From Bremerella sp. P1 (lineage in GTDB: Bacteria > Planctomycetota > Planctomycetia > Pirellulales > Pirellulaceae), in NCBI RefSeq assembly GCF_028748185.1, contig NZ_CP118164.1, positions 2,976,001-3,040,000 of the forward strand: a stretch of DNA of 64,000 nucleotides, written 5' to 3'. A program made the translations under genes and the position numbers. Shown in pieces: positions 15,842 through 25,476 of the stretch (positions are counted from its first letter, which is position 1; every line of letters starts with the position of its first letter). Under the pieces are notes generated by a model. It did not search any database, was not told the DNA's origin, and saw nothing but the letters and a program-made list of their open reading frames with translations.

Positions 15842-18800
15842 CTAATTCTCCCTGTGATTCTGTAGGACCAACTTCTCGATGCGATGCTTCATGCGGCCTT
15901 TATATTGCTCATGTCGCTTCATGGCTGCACCCAGTTCACTGCGATTGGCATTGATGTCAGGACTGATGCCTGCCTTGTCAAGAGCTTTCTCGTAGATGCT
16001 GACGAGCTTGTCGGCACGCTGGATATCCCTGGGAACCTGCTTGCGATGTGCGTTACGCTGCTGCTTGATCACATTCAGATAGTCATTGACCAGGCTGTCC
16101 TTCACACGGCTGTCCATGTCGTCTGTGCGTAGCGATGAAGAGACTCGCAGCTGTTTGCCCGCATCCTTGGCAGAAGCCACCAGCTCGCCTTCCAGGGCTG
16201 TCTTATGCACCTCAGTTGGAGCGATCTGATAATCACGCAGCAGTTGTCGGTAGCGATCCAGTGGTGCTAGATAGGCATTGAAGTAGGCTTTCCGCAGTGC
16301 GTCTTCTTCACGCTGTGGTGTCTGCCTTGCCCACTTAGAGCTTCCCTTGTATTCACTACTCAAGCCAACACTGTCGAAGTAGGACTTGGGCGTGCGCCCA
16401 TCCTTATCCCAGTTCTCCTGTGCATAGTCAGCTTCTGTCTTTTCACCTGGATCGATCACATAGCTTCCAGGGAACAGGTACTGCCCAACAATTCCAGGCT
16501 TGCGTGCAAAGCCCTTCTTCTTCTCGCCAGCCAGTTCACGCTGTGCTTCATTGTAGAAGGTAGCCAAAGGACCAAAGACCTTGCGCCCATACCATTCCTT
16601 GATTTCTTCAGGGTCAGTGACTCGCTTGCCTTGGAATGTGTCATAGGGTCCTTCGACAGGGCCGCTGACGCTATTGTCCATCAAAGCAGGCAGTGTGACC
16701 GCTTCATGGATCGGACCAAGGGCTGTGATACCGTAAGTCTTCAATCCTTCCGTGATCACGTCCAAGGACTGCTCCTTGATGTACTCGCCCTGCCCCATGC
16801 CTTCGGGCTTGGTTTCCTGCATGAATATGTTTTGCAGGCGGTGCGCAGCAATGAAGGCAGGTGCATATTCATGCGACATAGGCACGCGATAGGCTACCCA
16901 CTGATGCTCGCCTTCCTCATCCTTACCGCCATAGAACAGCAGTGGCACTGCACCGTTGAACAGCCAGCCAGGCAGATTGTCGTAGGAGTACCAGAAGGAC
17001 TTCACCATCTCCTGGCGTTCGTCCTCGTCGTCAGCAAGCAGAAAGCCAGTCAGGTGCATGAAAACACCGCTTGCGATCTTTGCCATGCCATACATGGGTA
17101 TCGCAAAGGCAGCGCCCTTCAGCAGTAGCCTGCGCTTATAGAACTTCAGGTCAGTCCATAGATTGCTTAGACCTGCTGTCTTGGCCCTGGCAAAAGGCGA
17201 GAGAATGCTGAGCATGGCAGAGACTGGGCTCTTATCGAAGACAGGGTTGCCGATCTCAGTCTGCACGTAGGTGGCTGCCTGCTCCCTGGTCATGCCGCTG
17301 TTCTCCAGGGCCTTCAAGGCTGCGTTCTTTGCTACGATTTCCGTAGCATGGGTAAGCAGTAAACCCTGGTCGATCATGGTATCCAGCTTCTGCGAGGATA
17401 ACTCCTGCTTGGTGCGATCCTCCATGCGACCAGTCGCCTTGGCTCTCAGGTGCTGAAAAGGTTTCTCGACCGAAGCCCTGACAAAGCCCCATCGCGAGAC
17501 GACACCACCCATCATCACATGCCCGAGATGTGATTTATCGGGATCGTGAATGTCTGCCAGGGAGTTCGACTTGCCTGCCATGTTGCGCACCAATTGACCA
17601 TCGCCCTTGGTGGCTTCACCCTGCATGTCAATCACTTCAGTGCGGAAGGCATCAGGCTTTAGGCCAGCATCCTCGTTGTACTCGATCATCTCACGTAGAG
17701 ACTTCTGCCCAGACATCACAAGTGACATGTCACGCACAAACGAGACACTAAACTCCTTGGCTGCACTGCCACTGATATCAAAGGCGATCTTGGCTGCTGA
17801 GCCAATGGAAGTACGGTAGAGTTCGTTGATTCCGAAGGTAGGGCTAACCGACAACAGCAACTGGGAGATGTACTTGTTGTTGTTCATCTTTCCCAGGAAT
17901 TGCATACCCCAGAGCAAAGCCCTGCGGTCTTCCATGCGACCCTTCTCCATCATGTCGGTGAACCACTGAGGCGCCTCATAGATCTTAAAGCTTTCGCCAT
18001 CCTTCACCTTGAACAGCCTGCCTTCCAGGGCAAGACGCTCTGAGATGCCATCCATCTTGGCCTTGTCGTCAACCTGGCGTGTGCTGATATCAATACCAGC
18101 TTCTTCATACCACTGCCCAATGACACGCAGTTCCTGCTCGATCTCTTCCCTGCTCCACTCCCTGGCGTATGCCTTCTCAGAATCCACTCGCTCCAGCAGT
18201 CGCACGTAAGACTTACGCTTGAAGTCTGCCAGGGCTTGCTTCAGAAGCACCAGAGACTTAGCCAGGCTGTCACCTACAACATCGCCTACGGCTGTACCAC
18301 TGGTAGCCCCTGTGACCGCCGCGTTCATGTTGTAGAGATCACTGCCTTCAAACAGCTTGCGGCTGAGGTCTTCCTGTGAAGAGTACACCTTGCCCTTGAG
18401 CTGGTTGTACAGTTCATCAGGCACATAACCCAGTTCGTAGGCGCTATCCAGCGTGTACTGCTGAAAGCCTCGCATATCCCTCACAGCAGCCAGGAGAGCG
18501 TCGAGAGCCTGCTGTCCATGTGATCGCCGTATCTCATTCTCAAGTGCGTCTAAGAGGCTCCTAGCGCCCTCTGGATCAGTCCTCACGTCATTGCTGACAA
18601 AGCTGCTCTCATTGGCGCGTGTGCCTTCGGTTGTCTGTGCCAGGAGCATCCAGTAGTTGCCGATGGCCTCCATAGGCACACCTGCCTCATGGGCTGCCAC
18701 CACGGAGCGTGCAGCAGTGGTCTGTGCCCTTTCGCCGCCCAAGGAGATGCGATTGATCGTACCCTCATCCTGGAAGAGCTGATCTTGGTAGGCTTCTGCC

Positions 18801-21319
18801 TTCTTGGAGCCCAGGAAGTAATGCTCAAGACCCTTCTTGCTCAGCAGGGGTGGCTTGCCCTGGGCAGCACGTTCCTTCTTGTGAGCTTCGATGGCTAGGT
18901 TGCGCATCAGGCCGAACTCATCTGAGATCCACAACTCGGAAGGATTGCCCGCCTGGCGTTTCTTTAGAATGCTAAGTTTCTTACGACGCTGAATCTCATC
19001 GCTGGTCTTAATGCCTGCTTCCACATAGGCCATGCCATCCTTAATCACATCGACATGCCACTGCCCTGAGTGGTAGTAATTGGCCAGGCTATCATATGCC
19101 TGTTTGAAGGATGGATCGGTCTTCATCTTGGACTTCACCAGGTCGTAGGCATTGGGTGCCATCTGCTGGAGTAGACCAGGATCAAAGATGAAGCCAGAGA
19201 TCACATCGGCTGCCTGTTCGGCACCTGACTTCTGATAGGCCTGCTGTGCCTCCTGGGCGTAGGGGATGTAGTGCTGCTGGAAGTTGAAGATCTCCTCTTG
19301 CAGTGCCTTGTCATCTTTGATCACATCGAGAATGACGCCCGAGCCAATCTTATCCAGGTCGAGCATGCGGTTGATGATACTAGCAGCAACAGCACTGCCT
19401 TCCTTGCTCTCGATGTCCATCTTGTGGCCGTATTCATGCGTGACCACCTTGTAAAGAATCTGGTTTGGTGTATCGCGATTGATGGCGATATCACCCGTCT
19501 TGCGGAAGTAGACACCCAGAGCGCCATCAGCCTTCAGGTTCTTTAGTTGTTTGGGCGAGAGGTGCATGACCGCCTGACCACCATCCTTGGCAATCTGTTG
19601 GATGACAATGGCTGCATCCCGCATGGGCTTGATCGTAGTGCCCGCCACCTTGTCCTCAAACTGCTGTGGCTCATAGCGTGGCAAGACACCTGCATTGTTG
19701 GGCATCTGTGCCATATCCACTTCAGTGGCAGTGGGTGGATCTCCTGATGCCGTGGGAGCCTGCATGGCTGCAATGCCCACCTCCTCCTCCGAAGCCACCA
19801 CAGAGCCTTTTGGTGCGTTCTGTGGGCTCTCAGGCAGTTCCGCAGAAGCCTCAATGGGTGGCCCTCCCTGTGGTCCCACGGGCCAGTTCGCTCCAGGGGT
19901 TGGGGCTTCTGGGTCGTCATCATCCCCCTTGCGGCGATCAATCTCTGCCTGGGCAGCAGCCATCACCTTCTTGCGATGCTCCTCACTGCCGACATACTTC
20001 TCACCCGTAGCATCCTGCATCTGCTTGCGAGAGCGTGCCCTGGCCAGCTCCTGAAGCTGTGCTGGTGGCATCAGGTTGACAAGCGTGTTGATGTCTTCTG
20101 TGGTGGCATCCTTGGCGAACGCCTTCTTAATCACAGGTGCGGTGGCTGCTGCGTCCACTGGCCCTGCCAGGACACCCACTGTTACCAGCCCAGCGATACC
20201 CTGCTTGAGAGCTTCCTGGTCGCCTGCTGCACCACGAGCCAGGTTCTCAACGATACCCGCTTCTCGCTCTGTGATCTCTCCTGCCTGTACGCTCTTGGCT
20301 GCCCATTGCAAGGCTGGCTCAATCTCTTCTTCTGCCAGTTCCCCAGCAATGCCAGATACCGCAGCACCACGTGCAGCCCTGGTGAGCAAATTAGGATTGG
20401 TGGCAGCTTCTTCACTGATATCACCAATGAACTTGCCCACAGGTCCAGGGATCTTGCTACCCAGCTTGGAGATGCCCATGCCCACGAGCTTACCGCCAAA
20501 GGCCTCCACAGCTCCTGTGATCGTGCCCTCGACTGCCTTCTCTCGCACCTTGTCCAGCACTTCACCTTCAGTGCGTGCCACGTCGGTCTGGATATCTGCC
20601 AGGTTGCCTTGCCCATCCATCACAGGAGTGGCTTGAGAGAATGGCTCGGTGGCACCACGCATGGCACCGCGCAGCCCACCTGTGGCTGGCATACCCGCCA
20701 AGCCGAAGGGACTGCCTGTGGCGACTGTCTCACCCAGTTCACCGATGGAGCCCATGAGCGTATCACCAATGGCACCCAGGAGCCCATTGTTCTGGGCACG
20801 CACCTGGTGAGCCATCATGGCTGCTAGGGCTTGCTTCTCCTTGTAGGGCATCTTGGCAAGCTGGCCAGAATCACGTAGCTCGTGATACTTGCGCAGGGCG
20901 TTGGTGCGATCCTCACCAAAAGCATAGGCAGCCGCAGTCGGTGTGAACTTATCCAGGGGTGCTGTGTAGTGCTTGCTGTCACTGCCCTTCTCTCCAATGT
21001 CCTTGAACATTGCATTGAGACTAGTGCCATCATCCTTGAACTCAAACTTGCCGCTGAGAGCACGCTCAAAGGATGTTGGTAGATCCTTCTTCATCTCGCC
21101 ATTGCGACGAGCACCCAAGGCTTCCACTGCTTCAGCATAGTCCAGTCGCATCTGCCCCTGCGTCTGCATGGGGTCAGTGCCAATGAACTGCTTCATCTTG
21201 CCCAGGTGGTAGACAGCCTGTTCATCGTTGGCTGCCTGGGCTTGCTGCAAGAGGTTGTCAAGACGCTGAGTGTAGAGCTGCGTCTTTTGCTCAGGGGATA
21301 GCGCATCCTGAGGGTACAT
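15842..21319 (-). CDS. Giant ejection/polyvalent virion protein with zincin metallopeptidase domain
   Basis: 1825 residues. Likely packaged and injected with DNA. The zincin motif H628-E-Y-G-H632 (VVTHEYGHKMD) is clear, with a probable third ligand Glu near 701 (SGAEQAADVISGF). The first 400 residues contain Gly/Ala-rich helices (GLLGAIGDTLMGSIGEL, GTITGAVEAFGGKLVGMGI) and a Pro-rich linker near 480-560. Helical repeats follow the peptidase. Near residue 1400 there is a hydrophobic segment (LLLKGAAFAIPMYGMAK). It resembles the large polyvalent proteins of phages and the long internal virion proteins of T7-like viruses. Followed downstream by the cysteine peptidase. Confidence 0.75.
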   Translation of the reverse strand: MYPQDALSPEQKTQLYTQRLDNLLQQAQAANDEQAVYHLGKMKQFIGTDPMQTQGQMRLDYAEAVEALGARRNGEMKKDLPTSFERALSGKFEFKDDGTSLNAMFKDIGEKGSDSKHYTAPLDKFTPTAAAYAFGEDRTNALRKYHELRDSGQLAKMPYKEKQALAAMMAHQVRAQNNGLLGAIGDTLMGSIGELGETVATGSPFGLAGMPATGGLRGAMRGATEPFSQATPVMDGQGNLADIQTDVARTEGEVLDKVREKAVEGTITGAVEAFGGKLVGMGISKLGSKIPGPVGKFIGDISEEAATNPNLLTRAARGAAVSGIAGELAEEEIEPALQWAAKSVQAGEITEREAGIVENLARGAAGDQEALKQGIAGLVTVGVLAGPVDAAATAPVIKKAFAKDATTEDINTLVNLMPPAQLQELARARSRKQMQDATGEKYVGSEEHRKKVMAAAQAEIDRRKGDDDDPEAPTPGANWPVGPQGGPPIEASAELPESPQNAPKGSVVASEEEVGIAAMQAPTASGDPPTATEVDMAQMPNNAGVLPRYEPQQFEDKVAGTTIKPMRDAAIVIQQIAKDGGQAVMHLSPKQLKNLKADGALGVYFRKTGDIAINRDTPNQILYKVVTHEYGHKMDIESKEGSAVAASIINRMLDLDKIGSGVILDVIKDDKALQEEIFNFQQHYIPYAQEAQQAYQKSGAEQAADVISGFIFDPGLLQQMAPNAYDLVKSKMKTDPSFKQAYDSLANYYHSGQWHVDVIKDGMAYVEAGIKTSDEIQRRKKLSILKKRQAGNPSELWISDEFGLMRNLAIEAHKKERAAQGKPPLLSKKGLEHYFLGSKKAEAYQDQLFQDEGTINRISLGGERAQTTAARSVVAAHEAGVPMEAIGNYWMLLAQTTEGTRANESSFVSNDVRTDPEGARSLLDALENEIRRSHGQQALDALLAAVRDMRGFQQYTLDSAYELGYVPDELYNQLKGKVYSSQEDLSRKLFEGSDLYNMNAAVTGATSGTAVGDVVGDSLAKSLVLLKQALADFKRKSYVRLLERVDSEKAYAREWSREEIEQELRVIGQWYEEAGIDISTRQVDDKAKMDGISERLALEGRLFKVKDGESFKIYEAPQWFTDMMEKGRMEDRRALLWGMQFLGKMNNNKYISQLLLSVSPTFGINELYRTSIGSAAKIAFDISGSAAKEFSVSFVRDMSLVMSGQKSLREMIEYNEDAGLKPDAFRTEVIDMQGEATKGDGQLVRNMAGKSNSLADIHDPDKSHLGHVMMGGVVSRWGFVRASVEKPFQHLRAKATGRMEDRTKQELSSQKLDTMIDQGLLLTHATEIVAKNAALKALENSGMTREQAATYVQTEIGNPVFDKSPVSAMLSILSPFARAKTAGLSNLWTDLKFYKRRLLLKGAAFAIPMYGMAKIASGVFMHLTGFLLADDEDERQEMVKSFWYSYDNLPGWLFNGAVPLLFYGGKDEEGEHQWVAYRVPMSHEYAPAFIAAHRLQNIFMQETKPEGMGQGEYIKEQSLDVITEGLKTYGITALGPIHEAVTLPALMDNSVSGPVEGPYDTFQGKRVTDPEEIKEWYGRKVFGPLATFYNEAQRELAGEKKKGFARKPGIVGQYLFPGSYVIDPGEKTEADYAQENWDKDGRTPKSYFDSVGLSSEYKGSSKWARQTPQREEDALRKAYFNAYLAPLDRYRQLLRDYQIAPTEVHKTALEGELVASAKDAGKQLRVSSSLRTDDMDSRVKDSLVNDYLNVIKQQRNAHRKQVPRDIQRADKLVSIYEKALDKAGISPDINANRSELGAAMKRHEQYKGRMKHRIEKLVLQNHREN

Positions 21320-21322
21320 AAG

Positions 21323-22903
21323 CTACTCGAAATACTGGGTTGATTGGTCAGGTTGTTGCCCGCGTAGAGTGGCGGAAACCCCGCTTTCACTCAGGCTCTG
21401 TAAAACATTTTCTGGGTTGGCGTAGAAGTCTTGCCCCCTGTCACTGTATCCATGTCCAGACGGTGACCACCCGCCACTCTCATCTTGAATGTAGGACTGT
21501 CCTTCTGGACCTATGCCATATGTATTCCCAGCGGGTGAAGGATGAAATCCGCCACCACTGGTTACGTCGAAAGTGTACAGCATCTCAGGTGCTGGCATCT
21601 CCTGGGGTGACAGTGGCGGCTGATTCATCGTGCTCTGGATGCTGGTGTTCAGGGCGGTGTTCCACTCATTGTCGCGGGTTTGGTTTAAGCCGATCACCTT
21701 GTTGCCAGAGAAATCCTGGTAGTTCTTCATGTCCTGCCAGTATTGAGTGTCGAGCTTGCTGGCGTAGTCCCTGGCATCATACTCCTGCTCAAGCCCCTTC
21801 AGCTTCTCCTGCTCGCTCTGGAATCTCTGGAAGACGCTGTACAATCGACTGTCATGCGATTGCATGGCTTGACTCTCCTCTGGATCTCGACCAGCCTTGA
21901 TTAACTCCCGCTCAAGCTGATTGCCTTCCATGGCAAGGTTGTTATACATGCTGTCCCAGTAGTCCTTCTCGGCACGCTGAAGGTCGATGGATAGCAGGTC
22001 GTTGTTCTGCTTGTTGAACAATTCCTTGTATGTACTGGAGACATCGACATCCTGCATGTCGGTCTTGGGGTCTTCACCGATGCCACCACTCACCTTCACG
22101 CTTACCTTGTGGGCTTGCGGCATATCGCGCTGTCGTGATATGTGCGATTCCCTGGCAGTCTCAATCTGCTTCTGCTTCCTCTCTGCCCAGGGAGTAATCA
22201 CAGACTTTCCGTCAGCACCAGACTGGTACATGCCATCTGGCGAGTATCGCTGCTGCATGATCTGCTGCTCTATCGGCAGTGGCTGCGAACCCTTCCACTG
22301 CTGATAGTTGTTGCCCATCCACTCAGCACGCTTCTGCTCCAATGCCATGGAGGCTTGCGCCAGCTTGGCAGGATCATGGGAGTACTTGCGAGAGATGTTG
22401 TTGTAGGCGCGTTGAGCGCCTTGCATGTGCTTCTGGTAGTCACTCACCAGGGAGGATGCACTGGCATCACCCTGGGAGGCAGCCTGTTGCAATTGAGCAA
22501 ACTGCTGATTGCTCTGGGTGCGCATCTGACCAGCCTGCTGGCTCATCATCTGAGCAGCCTGGGTGCCCTGCATGCGGCTGGTAACAGCTGCTGCGCGTTG
22601 ATTTGCCTGCTGCTGCTGAAAGCCTTCTAGCTGCGCCCTGGCCTCGTTATTGGCTTGGTCACGTTGTTGCAGAAAGTCGCGGTAGCGTGCATTCTCTTGC
22701 AGCTTACTGGCTTGGGCAGCGTAGTTGTCATAGCGACCCTGCTGTGCCAAGTTGTACTGCTGTGCCAGTTGGGCATAGGCAAGCTGTTGCTGCTCGATGC
22801 GCTGTGCGGCCTGCTGTTGCGAGGCACGTTCACCTGCCATGTGAGCAAGATCGAGCGTGTCGCCTACGACACCAGCAGGAAGATATCCTACAGAGATTGG
22901 CAT
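21323..22903 (-). CDS. Gln/Ala-rich internal virion (ejection) protein
   Basis: 526 residues from ATG 22903. The first 200 are a low-complexity Gln/Ala coiled-coil region (ASQQQAAQRIEQQQLAYAQ). The rest is charged helical with a Gly/Pro/Ser tail. No enzyme motif. Located immediately upstream of the giant ejection protein, as internal virion proteins are in podoviruses, so it probably forms part of the ejected channel. Its start overlaps the end of an HNH gene by 16 bp. Confidence 0.65.
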   Translation of the reverse strand: MPISVGYLPAGVVGDTLDLAHMAGERASQQQAAQRIEQQQLAYAQLAQQYNLAQQGRYDNYAAQASKLQENARYRDFLQQRDQANNEARAQLEGFQQQQANQRAAAVTSRMQGTQAAQMMSQQAGQMRTQSNQQFAQLQQAASQGDASASSLVSDYQKHMQGAQRAYNNISRKYSHDPAKLAQASMALEQKRAEWMGNNYQQWKGSQPLPIEQQIMQQRYSPDGMYQSGADGKSVITPWAERKQKQIETARESHISRQRDMPQAHKVSVKVSGGIGEDPKTDMQDVDVSSTYKELFNKQNNDLLSIDLQRAEKDYWDSMYNNLAMEGNQLERELIKAGRDPEESQAMQSHDSRLYSVFQRFQSEQEKLKGLEQEYDARDYASKLDTQYWQDMKNYQDFSGNKVIGLNQTRDNEWNTALNTSIQSTMNQPPLSPQEMPAPEMLYTFDVTSGGGFHPSPAGNTYGIGPEGQSYIQDESGGWSPSGHGYSDRGQDFYANPENVLQSLSESGVSATLRGQQPDQSTQYFE

Positions 22904-23394
22904 GTTGTCTTCTCCGTGACATGTGCATGTCTATGGCATTTTCTGCATAGCCAGATAACATCCAGCCAACGCTCCACGCTATAGCCTTTGTGGTGGTGAG
23001 ATTCAACACGCACGACTGATCCGCAGTAGCTGCAACCAGTTGGCTTGTAGAGCCGCCCATCTCGAACGGCATGATTTACGGCATGTCTTGCCTTTGCCTT
23101 GCCTGGGTTTTCTGCCCTCTGTCTCTTGGCAGCCTCTCTGGCAATGCGGCGGGACTTTTCAGTGTTGTCAGATCGCCATCTTGAGTTTCGCTCGTCTATC
23201 CTGTCCTTATTCCTCTGGTAGTACCTGACCCTCTCCTTAATGATCCTCTCCTTGTTTTCCTCGCGGTATCTCAGGCCATACTCTCGAATGCACTCCTTGC
23301 ACTTCCTGGCGAGGCCATCTGCGGTAGACTTGTCTCTGTGAAAGCCATTAAGTGGGATGGCTCTCTTGCATGTATTGCATTTTTTGATAGCCAC
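22888..23394 (-). CDS. HNH endonuclease, copy 2
   Basis: 168 residues from GTG 23394 with AGGAGG upstream. Same architecture as the copies at 7573 and 44636: N-terminal zinc ribbon (CNTC...CKEC), Arg/Lys-rich helical middle, C-terminal CSYCG then HHHKGYSVERWLDVIWLCRKCH. Wedged between two internal virion genes and overlapping the next start by 16 bp, as expected of an intergenic homing gene. Confidence 0.85.
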   Translation of the reverse strand: MAIKKCNTCKRAIPLNGFHRDKSTADGLARKCKECIREYGLRYREENKERIIKERVRYYQRNKDRIDERNSRWRSDNTEKSRRIAREAAKRQRAENPGKAKARHAVNHAVRDGRLYKPTGCSYCGSVVRVESHHHKGYSVERWLDVIWLCRKCHRHAHVTEKTTCQSL

Positions 23395-23403
23395 TAGAGC
23401 CTC

Positions 23404-24462
23404 CTATGCGAAGATCGACTGACCTTGGATCGCTGGATTGAACTGCTGCCTTGGCTTAGGCACTGCACCCTGGAAGATCGAAGGGGCCTGAATCTGTGGA
23501 TTGAATGTAGGGTTGCCCTGCGGCTGCTGCACCTGATTGCCAGGCACGCCATTGCCATAGGCAGATGTGCTTACGACACCCATGGGTGCGCCATAAGAGG
23601 CCCCAGGGATGTTGTACTGTGGGCTGCTGCTGTAACCTGCATAGGCACCGTAGGGCGTGCGTCCATAGGCTCCCTGACCGTAAGCCTGGGCAAGCTGTGC
23701 ATACAGCCCCAGGTCAGGGTAGACATCGTTACGACGCTCCATGAAGCCCAGCTTGTTCTGCTGAATGCCTGTCATCAGGTCGATGTTGCCGCCTGAGGTT
23801 TGGCCAGCCGTGTTCAGTAGGTCGCCTGAGGTTGGCAGGTAGGCACCGAGGTAGCCACTACGAAGACGATCACCAAGCTGCATCAGACTATCCTGGCGAT
23901 CTCGCTCTACAGCACTCTGCACTGTGGGTTTGATGGTGCTGGCGTTCAGTCCACGCGAGGTGAGGTTTTGATGCTGACGCGATGCCAGTTCATCGTAAGC
24001 TCGATTGATGCGATTGGCTTCACCTGCACCCATGCCAGAGACAATGCCCATGGCTTGGTTCACACGATCTTGTGCCATGCCAGTGAGGTAGCCCTGGCGT
24101 GCTTTGCTCTCTGCTAGTGCGTCCTGGCCAAGCGTGTTGTACTGCCCCAGGATGTCCTGGTAACGCTCCTCATTGGCGTTCTTGGCATCCTGGTAGGCTT
24201 GGTCGATACGTGCAGGCAGTGAGCTACCAGAGCCTTGTGATTGAGTGATCACATTGCCTGAGGAGTCTAGGTCACGCCACTGACCATCCACCTTGGCCTG
24301 CTTGCGCCCATTGACAGTGCGTACGTTCAGGTTGCCATAGCGTTGATTCAGAGCGTTCGCCATAGCGCGCTCTTGCAGGTATTGGTTATAGCCAATCTTG
24401 TCGATTGGACTGGGACCAAAGCCTGAGCTTAGGCCACCGCTGGAAGTGTACTGGTAAGCCAT
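23404..24462 (-). CDS. Internal virion protein, helical with Gly/Tyr/Pro-rich tail
   Basis: 352 residues from ATG 24462 (MAYQYTSSGG). The middle is helical (DAKNANEERYQDILGQYNTL, then AESKARQGYLTGMAQDRVNQ). The last 120 residues are rich in Tyr, Gly, Pro and Gln (YGRTPYGAYAGYSSSPQYN), like many phage ejection or core proteins. Member of the ejection block by position. Start has AATCACATG context; no strong ribosome site, but TAA of the previous gene lies directly before it. Confidence 0.65.
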   Translation of the reverse strand: MAYQYTSSGGLSSGFGPSPIDKIGYNQYLQERAMANALNQRYGNLNVRTVNGRKQAKVDGQWRDLDSSGNVITQSQGSGSSLPARIDQAYQDAKNANEERYQDILGQYNTLGQDALAESKARQGYLTGMAQDRVNQAMGIVSGMGAGEANRINRAYDELASRQHQNLTSRGLNASTIKPTVQSAVERDRQDSLMQLGDRLRSGYLGAYLPTSGDLLNTAGQTSGGNIDLMTGIQQNKLGFMERRNDVYPDLGLYAQLAQAYGQGAYGRTPYGAYAGYSSSPQYNIPGASYGAPMGVVSTSAYGNGVPGNQVQQPQGNPTFNPQIQAPSIFQGAVPKPRQQFNPAIQGQSIFA

Positions 24463-24466
24463 GTGA

Positions 24467-24847
24467 TTAACCCAGGTAAGAGGTGCGGTTGGTCATGCGA
24501 TAAGACGAGGGGCTGCGGTACATGGCAGACTGTGGGTTGATGTAGTTGCGATTGCTGAAGGTGCCACCACCCATGAAGCCAGTGCCATAGCCAGGATTGT
24601 AATAGGGCATCTGTGGCATGAAGTAGCCATAGCTACGTGGTCCCTGGCCGCCATAGCCACCACTGTAGCTGTTCTGCATGCCCCAGCTCTGCTGCTGTGG
24701 ATACATGCCGTAGGAGCCATAGGCTTGACTGCCACCGTAGCCGTAGGGGCTGCCATAGTATTGACTGGTGCCCTGAGGCTGAGTGGGTGTTGCTGCTGTT
24801 GGTAGCGGGGGCATGCCGCCCATCTGGCTTGGATGTCGCACTCGCAT
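24467..24847 (-). CDS. Gly/Tyr/Pro-rich low-complexity virion protein
   Basis: 126 residues (MRVRHPSQMGG). Composition is dominated by Gly, Tyr, Pro, Gln, Met and Ser (YYGSPYGYGGSQAYGSYG), so it is likely disordered or self-associating. It starts inside the previous gene's ribosome-site region with AGGAGA six bases upstream. Shares composition with the tail of the next gene and may belong to the ejection core. No family recognised. Confidence 0.6.
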   Translation of the reverse strand: MRVRHPSQMGGMPPLPTAATPTQPQGTSQYYGSPYGYGGSQAYGSYGMYPQQQSWGMQNSYSGGYGGQGPRSYGYFMPQMPYYNPGYGTGFMGGGTFSNRNYINPQSAMYRSPSSYRMTNRTSYLG

Positions 24848-24849
24848 AT

Positions 24850-25476
24850 CTATTCTCCTGGCAGTGGCTCACCCACTGTGAAGTCTGTGAATCCTGATTG
24901 AATGGCAGCCGTGTATTGTTTTCTCAGGCCGAGAAGCTGCTTGTAGTAGCCACCGCCTGCTGCGTAGAGCTGGATGAACTGCACACCAGAGATCACATGT
25001 CCGTTGTCGAGTCCATCGGTGGATGTCTCGTCAATGCCGAAGATGTACTGCTGGGTGAGGCTGGCAGGCAGCGTGCCTGAAAGAAGCTCTGCATTGATGG
25101 ATGTCATCAAGGCATCGAACTCGTTGCGTGCTTCGGTGTCGATCTTAATGCGGTAGCCCAGGCCCGTGTCATACCCTGCGTCAATAGTGCTAGTGAACCA
25201 TTCGACGACTTCCTGCCGTTTTAATTCCAGGTCGACGTTCGCCGTGCCGCCAGCCTCCACGTCTTTAACGCGGGCAATGACAAGCGGGTCGCGGAAGTCC
25301 ATATCCGCCGCTTCGGCATATTGGCGAAGCAAACCGCTAGGGTCGTACTCGTCTAACGCCAGTTCGCAGCGTCCTGGCATATCCTCATAAATCGTTGCGT
25401 TCTCCCACTCGACGGGATAGGCACTCATGCCAAGTGAGTAAACTAGAAAGTCTGATCCGACTACTAAAATTGCCAT
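24850..25476 (-). CDS. Fibre-associated protein, possibly DUF4376-like chaperone
   Basis: 208 residues directly after the tail fibre gene. The C-terminal part (ARNEFDALMTSINAELLSG...YKQLLGLRKQYTAAI) recalls DUF4376-type tail-fibre-associated domains. The N-terminal part (MAILVVGSDFLVYSLG) reads as beta strands. The segment coding the N-terminal half uses more CpG-rich codons, like the C-terminal half of the fibre gene, so both may have arrived together. Fibre chaperone or tip protein is the best guess. Confidence 0.5.
   Translation of the reverse strand: MAILVVGSDFLVYSLGMSAYPVEWENATIYEDMPGRCELALDEYDPSGLLRQYAEAADMDFRDPLVIARVKDVEAGGTANVDLELKRQEVVEWFTSTIDAGYDTGLGYRIKIDTEARNEFDALMTSINAELLSGTLPASLTQQYIFGIDETSTDGLDNGHVISGVQFIQLYAAGGGYYKQLLGLRKQYTAAIQSGFTDFTVGEPLPGE

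Noticed and set aside
19976-20827. 283-residue rightward frame inside the giant ejection gene
   Set aside because: Antisense to a gene with a clear zincin motif and normal order; composition is that of a reverse complement.
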